DNA of 64,000 nt. Origin: Tanytarsus gracilentus. Taxonomy: Eukaryota; Arthropoda; Insecta; Diptera; Chironomidae. Position numbers and translations under genes: made by a program. The notes beneath the pieces are model-generated. The model had not been told where the DNA came from. It searched no databases and was given only the letters and a program-made list of their open reading frames with translations. Position 1 is the first letter of the stretch. Each line of letters starts with the position of its first letter. Location: NCBI GenBank assembly GCA_038502055.1, contig JAXRKN010000044.1, positions 654,001 through 718,000 on the forward strand, written 5' to 3'. Below, piece after piece: positions 11,740-23,620 of the stretch.

Positions 11740-14329
11740 ATGGAATCAACTTCAACGACAGTGCTAGCAGGTTCGAATTCAATAAAATTTGTGTAAATTT
11801 CAAAAAAATTAATCTCAAATTTTTCTTTTTCTCGAAAAATCTCAAAAATAGTTTTGGCTATAATTTTCATCGTAATATTTCGTTTGCTTAATGTTCACTC
11901 GACTCCATCCAAACCTAAAATCTATGCTGGAGATCTAAATTTCAAAGAGAAAATCCTAAAAATTACATCGGAACTCAATGAAGAGTAAGTATGGAAAATT
12001 TTCGATATTAGCATAAGTAAGCGCAAAAATGAGTCATATGAAGCTAGCTTTAAGGCTTTAAACGATGTGTGTGGATATGTAAAAAATCGATTGAATACAT
12101 TTCGAGCTGTAAAGCGAAATTTTTGATCTATTTTCAATTATTTTTCTTCTTGACTCGATAAAATATTGCGTTGTGCAAACTTTACATATTCGCATTAAAA
12201 TTAGGTCAGTAACCGGCGTTTTTAAAGGTAGTTCGCGAATTTTCTTCTTCTCATGACTCTTTATCTCTCTCTTTGCTTTGTCTGTAGGTTTGCGGGCCAA
12301 AGTTCGTTAATTACTTGAAGCGTGAAAATTTAAAATTTTAATCTAAAGATTTCATAATTAAAAACGATTTGAACTTTGCAATCATATGGAATTCTCTAAG
12401 TTTTATAGTATAAGTAATTCTTATCAAATTGAGAGCTAAAATCATTATTTAAATTATTGCGACGTAGTTGACGAATCATCATCACCTCAATTGTACACAT
12501 GTTGTTTGAAATTTCAAAATAGTTAATTCACTAAAACAACAACTGATGCGGTCATGCACCCTCAAATCTCTTGATAATTATTAATTAATATCAGACTTGA
12601 CAACAGCAAAAAATTGATCACATAATTTCCATTTTATCTTTATGAAAACAAAATTGTGTGATAAAAAAAAAGTTTCATTGACAAAAATCCTCAATCAATT
12701 ACGCACCGAATTTTGCGCTTCGTCGAGAACTTTCTTTGTGTTGTTCGTGCTGCTCGAAATTAATAATTTTAAGGCTTCTGTTGTGAAACGAATTTAAACC
12801 CTCCATCGCCAGTTAATGATTAAGGAGCTGATTAAAGAAAAGTTTGCCTCATCGATGATGAATGTTGATGATTTATTGATTTGCTCCTCATTTAAAATTC
12901 ATGATGAGAACTTTTTCTTTTTCACTTTCATTCGAATAATGTATTTGACTCTGACATGACATTAACGAGTGCAATCACGTTGAATTAAGTTTAATAAATT
13001 GTTTATCTTTTAGTTATCAGCCGACACGCTTGTGGGGTTTCTCGGGACATGTCCAGACGGTTTTGCAAAGGTAATAAAATTATTATTAACAAATTTAAAA
13101 TGTTTGAATGCTAATCGCAATCTTAATTTTTTTATAGCTTGATTGGTCGAGTAAAATGTCCCCTTCCTCTCGGCACTCGCGTAACAATTTCTATGCCAGA
13201 TAAATCTACACTGACCTATGATCTGTATCAAAGTTTGGGCAACACAAATGCAGACGATGATATCACTGTTGCAGTCTGCCCAGGTAGGTTCAAATAAATA
13301 AAATTCAACACTTTTATGATAACACAAACAAAAACATTTTCGCTCGTAGGCGTTGGCAATAGTTCGGAGAGTGTTTACATTCGCACATTTGTTCATTATG
13401 CACAATGCCATGGATATCGTATTGCCGTCCTTAATCATATCGGTGTAATTGACTCGATCAAGGTTACCTCACATCGTATATTTTCTTATGGTAAAATAGT
13501 TTAGCTTAATTTTTTTTGAATATTTAACGACATTTTTGAAAATTTTAGGAAGTACCGAAGATTTTGCCGCAATGAATGACAGTCTAGCTAATAAGTATCC
13601 GATGACACGAATTATAACTGTAGGATTTTCACTTGGCGGTAATATCATGTGCAAATATCTCGGAGAATCAACGCCTAAGCCGTCAAATATTATTGGAGGC
13701 ATCTCAATATGTCAAGGCTACGATGCAAATCACGCCACCGAGTGTTTATTGAGATGGCAAAATTTCCAGCGATTCTATTTTTATGTCCTCACCGAGAACG
13801 TAAAGAGTATTATTATGAAGCATCGGAGTGTGCTACTTTCGGACGACATTAAAAGGCGATTTAATTTGAACGAAACTGAAATTGCGAAGGCGGCAACACT
13901 TTTGGAATTGGATGCGGCTTACACATGCAAAATTCAAAACTTTTCAACGGTAACGGACTTGTACAAGTGGAGTTCATGCATCAATTATTTGCACAATATC
14001 GACAGACCTATTATTTTTATAAATAGCCTTGACGATCCTCTTGTTCCTGAAGTGCTTTTGCGGCCAATTAGGAAATTTGCTGAGACACACCCAAACACTT
14101 TGTACATCGAGACACAGCATGGCGGCCATTTAGGTGAGCATTAAATTATTTCATTTTCTAAATGTTTTTTTTATAATTAAATTTTAACTTTTAAGGATTT
14201 TACGAAGGTGGCAAAATTAATCCAAATCCCCTTACATGGCTCGATCGTCTTCTCGTTGGATTACTCGGCGGAGTCGTCTATCACAATGACGATAATAAAA
14301 TGAAGCAGTCAGGGAGTTTTGCAATGTAG
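11740..14329 (+). CDS. ABHD2: ABHD2-type alpha/beta-hydrolase (acylglycerol lipase), 408 aa
   Basis: Seven exons: 11740-11770, 11852-11984, 13014-13070, 13138-13283, 13350-13490, 13549-14133 and 14196-14329 (1227 nt). The N-terminus has one hydrophobic segment (LAVLAIIFIVIFRLL), predicting a membrane anchor. The nucleophile elbow is VGFSLGGN, the acid lies in SLDDPLVPE and the catalytic histidine in HGGHLG, so the Ser-Asp-His triad is complete. The surrounding wording (YIRTFVHYAQCHGYR, VLNHIG, HRIFSYGSTEDFAAM) matches ABHD2 rather than ABHD1/3. ABHD2 hydrolyses 2-arachidonoylglycerol and is the progesterone-responsive lipase of sperm in mammals; the insect orthologue is less studied. The roughly 1-kb intron 2 has AT-rich composition and no visible exon. 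The gene is convergent with CCM3. Confidence 0.92.
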
Positions 14330-15154
14330 ACTCAGGTAGACTCGTTGCTCAGAGAAAATTTTGTGGCATTAAAAGTATCACTGTATTGAAAATGCACAAG
14401 GAAAATTCATATGAATGTGTCAAATGTGACTTCAAAAGCGCATTTTTGTCACATTTTTATGCGTGATGCTCTAGACGATAAAAAAATTAATAAATTAAGG
14501 AATTTTTATGAATGAGCTTTAGAGTTAGACTGAGCGCTATCATTCCACAATATATCTCTCTCATTGAATATCAGTCAAGTTGATGCTCGATATGAGTGTC
14601 TTTAGCAGATGATAACATAATTATTAAAAAAAAATAGATTTAGAGCAAGTGGAAAATAATCAAAGGAATTTTAAATTCTCTAAAACATGTCCTGTAGTAG
14701 TATTGCATTTGATGAGGAAACTTTTATAAATTATGAGACTGATTGGTTCCACAATTTCTAAACGTTCCCTGATAACACAAAAAACCAATAATGAAATTGA
14801 TAAAAATCAAATCATTCAAGTGAATCATCGATAAACTCTAAAAATACCAAATTAATTTACGCTGAATAATTTATTTGTTCAAACGAATTTATTTACAGTT
14901 CTTTTCCGCATTTTTAATAGACATAAATAATAATTAGACACATTAATGTGAAAAATTTATAAGTTAACTAAACAACCCAAGCTTTTGGGTTTGAACAAAA
15001 AAAAATGTGTATTAGTTGAAGGAATTCCTCATAAACGCTAATTTATTGCTAGGTGTTTATTTTTATCTTTTTTCAAACCCTCATAAAACTTAATAAAGGG
15101 AGAAAATTTAAAAAACCTTTAAATTGTTTTGTTTTTTAATGCTGATTCAATTTT
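14330..15154. other. convergent 3' regions of ABHD2 and CCM3
   Basis: The interval lies between two stop codons on opposite strands. An AATAAA lies near 14486 on the plus strand and could serve ABHD2. No further gene is seen. Confidence 0.6.
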
Positions 15155-16216
15155 CTATTCACATTTTGATTTGACAGTCAGCATGATCTGTAAAATAAAG
15201 GCCATAGTTAGTTTTGAGTCTTTAAATAAACAAATTGGCTCACCTGATTTGTTACGTGCACGAGAAAAAGTGCACTAACAAAAACCGCCTCAGCCTGACC
15301 CTCTTTAAAATACTCTTTCAACGTTGTACTGAACTTCTTTGAATACTTGACAAATTCCTTTTTGCGCTGCTCGACTGCCTGCTTGCCACTGCTTCCCGGA
15401 ATGAAGCTGACCACCTCATTGACCGCATCCAAAAGCTTCTTAATGGCACTGGCAATCTCCTTTATTGTCTCCAAGAAAGTTCGTCGATCGGTGATTTCGT
15501 CTGGAATTCTGCTGAGTATTCGCTTGAGTGCAGCCGATTTCTTATTTAGTTCTTGGAATGCATCTTCAGTCCTATTTAGTCTGTATTCAATCACTGCTTC
15601 GCATGAAATGGAAATTAAGAGTTAATTTTAGCGTAATTAACTTCCTCATTGCCAACGTGAGCAGAGCAAAAAAAAAGAAGTTACTTAATTTTCTTCACGG
15701 CAACGTGATTACAAGCAATTTTGCATCATACAGTCATTTTGTGTGGTGCTTAATGTGAAGCTTGTTATCAACTTTATCTCTGATGACCTCATATACGCTA
15801 ATTATGATTTTTAAACTTACAGTCTGATGTATCGAGAGCCTGCTGAGCACCTTGCAGTCTGAGTATACTTTCGTACATGTTCACGTTAAGATTTCCTTTT
15901 TCTGGATGTTTATTAGAAGATTTTCTTTAATAATTTCCAGCTGGATCTTTTTATAAACAAAAGAAAACTTACGGATTATTCCTTTAACAAGCTCGAAAGT
16001 CAATCCCGGATTATTTTGTTCAGCCTTAGTCAACGCAGAGCGGAGTGTTTGCGATGCAGCAACATCTCTCTTTTCAAGCTAATTTAAAAATAATATTTTG
16101 TATTTTTTTTTTCGAAAAAAAATACTCAAAAATTTTACCTGCATCAGAATTGGACGAATTAAGATGGGAAGTACCAACGAGTTCAATGGATTCTCGTTGT
16201 TATCGTTCATTGTCAT
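15155..16216 (-). CDS. Ccm3: CCM3/PDCD10 (programmed cell death 10), 213 aa
   Basis: Five exons: 16216-16139, 16078-15973, 15895-15821, 15593-15244 and a 33-nt last exon 15187-15155 (642 nt). The length is one residue more than the human protein as I recall it (212). Diagnostic segments are AASQTLRSALTKAEQNNPGL in the N-terminal dimerisation domain, and KRILSRIPDEITDRRTFLET, KEIASAIKKLLDAVNEV and KKEFVKYSKKFSTTLKEYFK in the C-terminal focal-adhesion-targeting-like helical domain. CCM3 binds germinal-centre kinases (GCKIII) and striatin in the STRIPAK complex. In flies it acts with the GCKIII kinase in tracheal tube formation. The start ATGACAATG is directly followed by conserved sequence. It shares a 389-bp divergent promoter interval with the PPM1L gene. 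Confidence 0.95.
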
Positions 16217-16605
16217 TTTTTTTGATGAACCAAACACTCTATAAACTCAACAATTTTGATTCATTTAATAATTTTTTTAATACGAATACTTTTTTCTATT
16301 TTTGTTAACTGAACGACGAAGGGGAACGAAATACAAAATCGGATGGTTTTTAAGAATTATTAAATTTTTCTGGAATTATAAATTGTTGCTAAATTTGAGT
16401 AATTTAATTTAAAAGTGAAAAAATTTAAATTTTTCGAACTATCAAAATTTAAAAAAAGTTAAAAAATATTTTATAAAAAAGTTTGATTTTTCCAAAACTC
16501 GACGACTACTTTTCTCATAATCAAAACATAGTTCGCACAAAAAAAGAGAAAAGTCAGATCAAAAAAATATTTTTGTAATTTTTAGACGTCAGAAAAGTAT
16601 TATTA
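16217..16605. promoter_or_regulatory. divergent promoter interval between CCM3 and PPM1L
   Basis: 389 bp between two outward-pointing start codons. It is AT-rich with no clear TATA box or other named element. Both 5' UTRs should lie here unless upstream non-coding exons exist. Confidence 0.6.
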
Positions 16606-18493
16606 ATGGATGATGAAATGGAAGAGAGGGTCATCAAGCAGGCTTTTGGCTCGCAAGTCAAATTCTTTTCTCGCTACACGATTAATCTGCTCGCAAAATC
16701 ATCATACATCCTCAGACCTGAGTTTTTATTTTTCGCGATAGTTTTCTTCATATTCTGCTTTTATCTGCAAGCCCTCGATGCAAATGCCTTAATCAATTCA
16801 ATCAATCGTATTTCGAGCAACTTCAAATTAAGATCAACCAAGACTTCATACTCGTTTTCCAGCTCAATAGTTACAATAGAAGATTCTATTGAGGAAAAAA
16901 GAAAACAATCAGCAGCATTTTCAGTGCGAGGGAGAAGAGCTACTCAAGAGGATAGGTAAGAGATGAATAAAATTGTTTTGATTCCGTCTAAAGATCAAGA
17001 TCCAGAAATGAGAACAAAGATTTTATGAGGTATTGAGATGAGCTAAAAAATTAAAATTAAGTTTACCGTTAAAGCTTCAAGCAGAAATTTTTACATTTTT
17101 ATAAATCATCAATACCTCATTAAAAAATGCACATAAATTATCCAAATGTCACCCTCACATAACTTTTTTGCTGACTAAAAAGATTTTATGTACACGATGA
17201 CATCCTCTAAAAATAGTCGCTGTAATATTTTCTTTTTCATAAAAATATTCTGCAAATACGCAAGTCGCGTGTGACATGACACTGCTGCTTCCTCATTTAT
17301 ACATCGCAATGGACATAAAATATTTTTCTTTTTTTTTGTAGATTTGTCATTGAGGAAAACATTAATGGATCAACAAAAACTTCATTTTTTGCCATATTCG
17401 ATGGGTAAGCAGCTGCTTCTTTTTTTTTAATTGCACTAAAGCAGTGAAATAATTGCAGACATGGCGGAGACTACGCATCACAATTTGCGAAAGAGATTTT
17501 GGTTCAAAACCTCTACAATAAAATCATCGAAACGAAGCAAATCGTGAGTCAGAAAAAAGATGATGAAGACATTGAACGTGAACGAGAATGTGATGATGAA
17601 AAGTCGATCGAGAGTGAAAAAGATCAAACAACTGCGACTGTTCTTCAAAGAAAGCTCAGTGCACGTAAAATTACATCGAAAACCGATGAGGATAGCAAAA
17701 ATTCTATCGACTCGGATATTTTAGATAAGTTAAGACCTCAAAAGGGTTATTCACTGTTTAAGTCAGCGGCGGAAACACCTGTTGCACCACCCAAGTCCTT
17801 CAATGCAAAATGCTACGTTCAAAAGGGAAATCGCATTGATTTTGGCAAAATGATAACTGATGAAATTCTTTTTGCCGATCATAAGCTCGTCGAAAATGCC
17901 AAAAGAAGCAGCAACATTGCCGGTTCGACGGCTTTAATTGCGATTCTTGATGGCCAAAGATTGACTGTAGCGAATGTTGGTGATAGTCGAGGTGTTCTTT
18001 GTGATAATAAAGGCAAAACAATTCCATTGTCTTTCGATCACAAGCCACAGTCGGCGCGAGAGCACAAAAGAATTCAGGAAGCTGGAGGATTTATTGCGTT
18101 TAAAGGAGTTTGGCGTGTTTCTGGCATTTTAGCAACATCGCGAGCATTAGGAGATTTCCCACTCAAACCAAATTTAGTCATTGCCAATCCGGACATTTTA
18201 GAATTTGATTTAGCTTATCATCAGTGAGTTGCTTGAAATAAATTCACATATTTTGATAATGAAATTTAAATTTTAGACCTCAATTTTTGATTCTGGCATC
18301 GGACGGTCTATGGGATACATTCACTAATGAGGAAGCTGTTGCCTTTATTAAAGATCACATTAACGAACCCGATTTTGGAGCCAAAAGTGTCACTTTAGCA
18401 TCTTACGCGCGTGGTAGCGTTGACAATATTTCGACGATCGTCGTTCGATTTAAAAATGGAATCTATGAAATTCGCTCGTCAGAGGAAGCATAA
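16606..18493 (+). CDS. PPM1L: PPM1L-type metal-dependent Ser/Thr phosphatase, membrane-anchored, 464 aa
   Basis: Four exons: 16606-16955, 17342-17404, 17459-18223 and 18277-18493 (1395 nt). A transmembrane helix lies at about residues 40-57 (FLFFAIVFFIFCFYLQAL). The PP2C fold shows its signature motifs in order: GRRATQEDR (109-117), FDGHGGDYA (136-144), VANVGDSRGVLC, GILATSRALGD and LASDGLWDTF. The metal-binding aspartates of DGHGG and SDGLWD are present. PPM1L is an ER-membrane phosphatase in mammals that acts on stress kinases and ceramide transport. Compared with human PPM1L (360 aa) this protein has a long charged insert, rich in E/R/K/S, between the DGHGG motif and the NVGDSRG core. The ATG is the first in frame and precedes the TM segment. 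Confidence 0.93.
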
Positions 18494-18894
18494 AAAAAAG
18501 TTGAAAAGTAATTAATTTGTTGGTTTGTTTTAGCGTTTTAGGGACTTTTTGATACTTTTTAATAGTTCAACACTATATATCGGATCATATCAATGCATTT
18601 TTAAAACATTTCTCATTTTTCTCTTCATATTTATTTAGTCACAATTTGGCCATGTTAATTTTATTTTAGCAAATTGAATAAATAGACCCGAAAATGGGCG
18701 ATTGTTAAAATGATTTTTACTAAAACTTAAAAAATATCTCTTTAAAAACTTTCTGAATAAGAATTTGAAGTGAGCATGACTTTCATTGCGTTGATTGGAT
18801 AATTTATAATCTACTATCATTGCGACTTATGCGAGATATAATTTTGAATGATAGTCAATGATATTATCAGTAGCGAACGAAAGCTTCAAGAGAA
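18494..18894. other. 3' UTR of PPM1L and spacer
   Basis: AT-rich, with an AATAAA near 18677 on the plus strand suitable for the PPM1L transcript. No other gene is visible. Confidence 0.55.
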
Positions 18895-20560
18895 ATGAAC
18901 TATCAGGAGCTCAGTTCAAGTTTGGTTCAAAAAGACGCAAAATCGTGGAAGGAATTTTTGACGAAGAGAAATTTGTAAGCTAATTAAATTAATGAATTTT
19001 GAAATATATTTAAATTTCATAGAATTAATTTTAAATCTACTGGATTGATATTTTTAAATCTGGTAGATTTAATTTTCGCTTTTTTAATCCGTTCTCTAAT
19101 CTAATGATTAAATGAGTGCGGATTAATTAGTTTTTAATTTTGAAGATTAAATTTTTAATCCCTCGGATTTAATAAATAATTACTTCCCTTTTAAACAACC
19201 TAATTAATTTTTTATCACTCAGAATTATTTCAGCTTTCGCTCTTCTTTCACTTTCACTTTCAATTTCCATCATTTTCAACATACTTTCCGTCACCACGTC
19301 TAATGCGCGCCATTTAAATAGCTCAATCGAAGAGCAACGCATTCCGTCAGTCATCATCAAGGAAGTCAAGCCGATCTACAATGGCACTCAAGTGATTGAA
19401 TGTAAACGAGAATTTTTCTTATTTCATCAAGATCAAAATCACGTGTGTGAAGTTCAAAATATTGTAATAAAAAATGATACAAATGTCATCGTGAAAGGAA
19501 ATGTTTTGACGACCGTGCTGCACATTTTCTCAATTGAAGTTTACAAGTTACCGAAAGAGATTTTTGAGGAGTTTAAGAGCTTGAAAAATTTAATTGTGAA
19601 TGGAAATCACTTGAGGGTTATCGAGTTTGGAACTTTTACTAATGCAGCCCTCGAAGTTCTTCGATTGAGCAACAACGATCTAACCGAACTGAACGCATAC
19701 GTCTTTAACATCTCAACTCTAAAGACACTTGATCTCGGTCGCAATCGAATAGAGAGAATCGCTTCGGAAGCTTTTGTGGGACTTTTTTCACTTGAACGTT
19801 TATATTTGAGCGACAACAATTTAAAGTCACTCTCTTCCGATGTCTTTTATTCGCTGAGAAATCTTTCATTTTTGAGCTTGGAACACAATCAACTGACGAA
19901 ACTAGATGAGGACATTTTCAAATTTAATTCTCAAATGAAGTCACTCGGATTGTCAAATAATTCATTTACGGACTTGAGAAATGAAATTTTTCACTCCTTT
20001 GAGAATTTAATTGATTTATCGGTGAGCTAAGTTAAAAATTTAAAAGCTCTCATTTTAAAATTATTTTTCAGATTTCTGAACTGCGAATCCTTGAACTTGA
20101 CTTGAATGGCACTACCGTTCAAACGCTGGTGATGAGAAACACTGATTTGCGTAATTTAACGTAAGTGCTTAGAAGTTAGTGACATGTGTAGTTAATCGAA
20201 ATATTTTCATAGGTTGTTCAACTTTCCTAAAATTTTGGTTTCATACGGAACGCCAATTGAATTTCTTCAATTTATAATCACAGAGACAACGGCCGACTTT
20301 AATAGGTGAGAAAATTTATTTTATTTTCAATTCGATCAATTAAAAAATTTTAATTTTCCAGACTTCCAAATTACGGCGGGATTTTCTTCAACAAACAGGT
20401 TCGCTTCATGTTTCGTTTCAAGAAAGAAATTGCGACAGACGAAAATCTTGAAAAGTATGACAACAAAATCAGAAGTCACATCAGAATTCCCGAGCTCGAT
20501 TACAAAATGAATGATGGCAGTGAATTTGTTGCAGTCGAGTTTATCTCGCGACTTGATTAA
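18895..20560 (+). CDS. leucine-rich-repeat protein with N-terminal signal-anchor, 419 aa
   Basis: Five exons: 18895-18974, 19223-20021, 20072-20160, 20213-20305 and 20362-20560 (1260 nt). The first exon gives a short polar N-terminus (MNYQELSSSLVQKDAKSW) with a KR pair just before a hydrophobic stretch of about 25 residues (from LIISAFALL onward). That fits a type II signal-anchor, or a late signal peptide. About seven typical LRRs of 24 residues follow (for example LEVLRLSNNDLTELNAYVF and LKTLDLGRNRIERIASEAF). The LRRs end in a region without repeats. The second acceptor was chosen because the downstream CAG at 19233 would break the frame. Insects have many such extracellular LRR proteins; I cannot assign a named orthologue, and the ligand is unknown. 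Confidence 0.82.
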
Positions 20561-21505
20561 AGAAATTTATTAAGTCTCGTTTCAATTCATTTGATAAAAA
20601 AATATAAAAACTTCATTTGTTCTTCACTTAGCATGCGAGGAATCCAGCAGCTTGTGTCAATAAATAAAATTTTAATGCACCTGAAATATTTCGTCCTATA
20701 AATAAATCAATTCAGTATTGAACTTTCAGTTGTTTTAACGCAAAGTCACGTTTTTGCAGTTCGATAAAGAATTTTTCAAAAGGTCAAAATTATGCAATTT
20801 TTTCACATCTCTGACCGTCTTTGACAGACACCCGTCTAAACCTCAATTATTAAAATACAAACATACTGACTTTATCTATCGCAAAATCGAAGCGTGCGAG
20901 ATTACAATAACAACAATAAAATTCGATATTCAGCAAGACACGTTGTTTGTACACGTGAATCCCACAAAAAAATTGCTCACAGTGGTGGGGAAAAACCTCT
21001 CGACTGCGCACTCGTGAATTGTATGTGAGGGAATCAGGTACGATGAGTTGAACTCTAACATTAATTGTGTTTCAAACGTCTTATCGATGAGACCTTAAAT
21101 TTGAAAGCTCCTGAAAGTTTTTAAAAGTGCAAAAAAAGTTTGAAAATAATTCCATGAAATTGGAAAATTAACAAGAATTAAAAAATTGACTAACTTCCGG
21201 CAGCAAATACATTCAAACACTTTAAAAGAAATTATTTCAAGTTTAAAGTGCATTTCATATTTTTTACAAAACACGTTGAATCAACGACGGTTTAAAAGTG
21301 ATATTTTATTGAGATTAGTGAGGTGCATAAAAAAAATTCAAACCAATGACGTTTCGTATCTGTATGATACAGCAAAAATTGAATTTTTAACAGACAGAAA
21401 AGGATCAAAAATTATTTTTTGTTTTGTTGCGAAACTGGTGAGTTTGTAAATTTGTAATTCATGAATTATTAATTATTAGAAATGCAATTTTGGTATTAAT
21501 TGATT

Positions 21506-21527
21506 ATAATTAATTAATTAATTAATT
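21506..21527. repeat. (AATT)n simple repeat
   Basis: Five consecutive AATT/TTAA units, seen directly. It is self-complementary and could extrude a cruciform. No function is claimed. Confidence 0.9.
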
Positions 21528-23351
21528 GGTTAACTAAGAAATAAATGAACACTTTAAAGATCGAGAAAATATTTTTCACTGATTGTCTGCTTATAATTAA
21601 TCATTCAGCTTTAAATGAGATTTTTATAAAACCTAATTAGATCTTTTTAATTCACCAAGTCAAACCAATTTTATAAAAAAAATTCGCGTTGGTCAAGATT
21701 TAGTTTAAAAGTTTTTCCGTTAAGAATTTCAAACAATAATTTTTATTCTTTCACTCATCTCGACATATATCGCAACATTACGAAAGTCACGTAGCTTTCT
21801 GTATCTATTATCTTTTGAAAGACAAGCATCTCAGTTGATGTACATGCATGAGATAGATTAACAACACTTGAGTTATCTAAAAAAAATTTACAAGATTAGA
21901 AAAACGTCATTAAGTGCTTCAATAATTTTTTAATTACAATTAAATGAGTTGTCTTTTTCGTGCAAAAACACGTTTGAACCACAACTCATCAATTAATTTA
22001 TTTATGTCACCGGCTCTTCGTTTATTAGCATCAGAAATTCATCGTTGGCGTCAAGTTTGTGCAAATTTATTTCTTCTTTTGTTCATCACTCATTATTCAA
22101 TTTTATTCGAATGTCAATCGTGCTTCTCAACTGTCTCGGTTACATGCCAGCTGACAACTTTTCAAAGTCCAGCTCTGATTTTAATTGAATAAGAAGAATA
22201 AATTGTGAGGCAACCGCAGCAAATCTCTTCTAAAAATATAAATCGAGAGAACATGTCGTTTTCCAATGAAAACTCCTCCGCTCTCTCTGTTCCTGAAATA
22301 ACGTGAATTATTTGGAAATTTGGTTTCTGTTGCGATGAAAAAAGGGTTTTTGTTACATAAAAACAGCTGTTGAGGTTGATAACGTGATTTCTCGAAGATG
22401 AAAACTAAGCGGATTATTTTTAAATTTAAGCTGAAATTCATGAATTAGGAGAAGTTTTATGAATCGAAGAATTGCGTCATGATGAAATAAAATTTAATTT
22501 GAACATATTCTTGACTTTTGTGAGGTTTCCTATGAATAGACTGCGTGACTTAGATATTCTAATCTATTTCGTAATTTATTTTTCTATTCACATCCATCAA
22601 CATGAGTTGACATTAATTGAAAACTATTTCGAGGATTCTCGTGAAATATTTTAAAGTTTAAATTTTTTATTTCAAAAATCTAAAGTTTGATTTAAATTCT
22701 TGATAGTTGAAAATTATTTCTAAAAAATTTTCAATTAAAATCAATCAGTTGCAGTTTCACAGCAGATCGCAAAATTTCTTCACCACAGTCAACATATCTC
22801 AATAACCATCCATAATATTTTTCCAAAAAATTCACGTTCGAAGTACTCATGAGCAAATTTTTAATACCGCTTTAGATTGCGTAATAGGTAAATGTCAGGC
22901 AACGACTGCTCACAACGCGTGCTCAAAATCTTAAGAATTTTTCCTTTTTTTAAATTCAGAAATTTCATACAATAACTAATGAATGGAATTAAAAGAATTA
23001 AAGGCTTTGAAAAAGTTTTTATTGAATAAAATTAAAAAATTAGTAAAAAATTATTTAAAGTTTTTTTTCCAAGAATCCTTTTAGTTTCATAAAATTGTGG
23101 TTTTGAGGGTATGTAAAAAAAGCTTAACTTAAGGTAATTTAGTTAATTAACTAATTAAACTTTTAATCGTGATGGATGTAAATTAACCAAAACCAAAGTA
23201 AAATTTAAATTTATTTAAATGCATTTTTTTTAGCAAAAATCACCCAAAATACTTTTCAACAAAAATTAATAAATTATTAATTTTCTTCGTCATGCAAATT
23301 TCCCGTACGTACTTAAAGAATTTACGTTTCAATTTTCGAACCGTGTTCATG

Positions 23352-23366
23352 AACGTGCAACATGTG
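23352..23366. promoter_or_regulatory. paired E-box-like elements upstream of timeless
   Basis: AACGTG and CATGTG lie 3 bp apart about 255 bp before the timeless start codon. Read on the minus strand they are CACATG and CACGTT. Insect timeless genes are driven by CLOCK:CYCLE through E-boxes, and non-canonical hexamers of this type are used in tandem in clock genes. The spacing here is shorter than the usual 6-7 bp. The match is short and the role is an inference. Confidence 0.3.
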
Positions 23367-23620
23367 TTTTTCCACGCAAAAGTCAAAAATAATAAAGCGA
23401 CAATATTTTACATAAATTTCTCTCATTCAGATTGCGAATGAAATAATTTTTAACAATTTTCATTATTTTTCTAGTTTGATGTTAAATGGATTTTTACATC
23501 TTTAAGTTGACAACACCGAAACAAAAAATTATCAAAATTCCATCAATTAAATATTTGCGCATAACCTAAATTGAAGGTCGTTAAAAAAATTAAAATTTAA
23601 CAGTTGATAAAAAGTACAAC

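Larger units (their letters stand above)
20561..23620. other. intergenic region upstream of timeless
   Basis: About 3 kb without a supportable coding exon. It probably holds the timeless promoter, 5' UTR and possibly non-coding first exons. It contains a canonical E-box CACGTG at 20952-20957, an AATT simple-repeat tract at about 21506-21527, and a pair of E-box-like hexamers about 255 bp upstream of the timeless ATG. Confidence 0.55.

Noticed and set aside
11769..11779. B-box-like GGTTCGAATTC at the ABHD2 exon 1/intron junction
   Set aside because: No A box or cloverleaf around it; coincidence with the splice donor.
20754..21449. Two open frames of 87 codons upstream of timeless
   Set aside because: No domain, no signal peptide, no splice partner, and length within chance for this much AT-rich sequence.
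21944..22192. 82-codon frame with a hydrophobic stretch
   Set aside because: Isolated, with no splice context or homology recognised; treated as chance.
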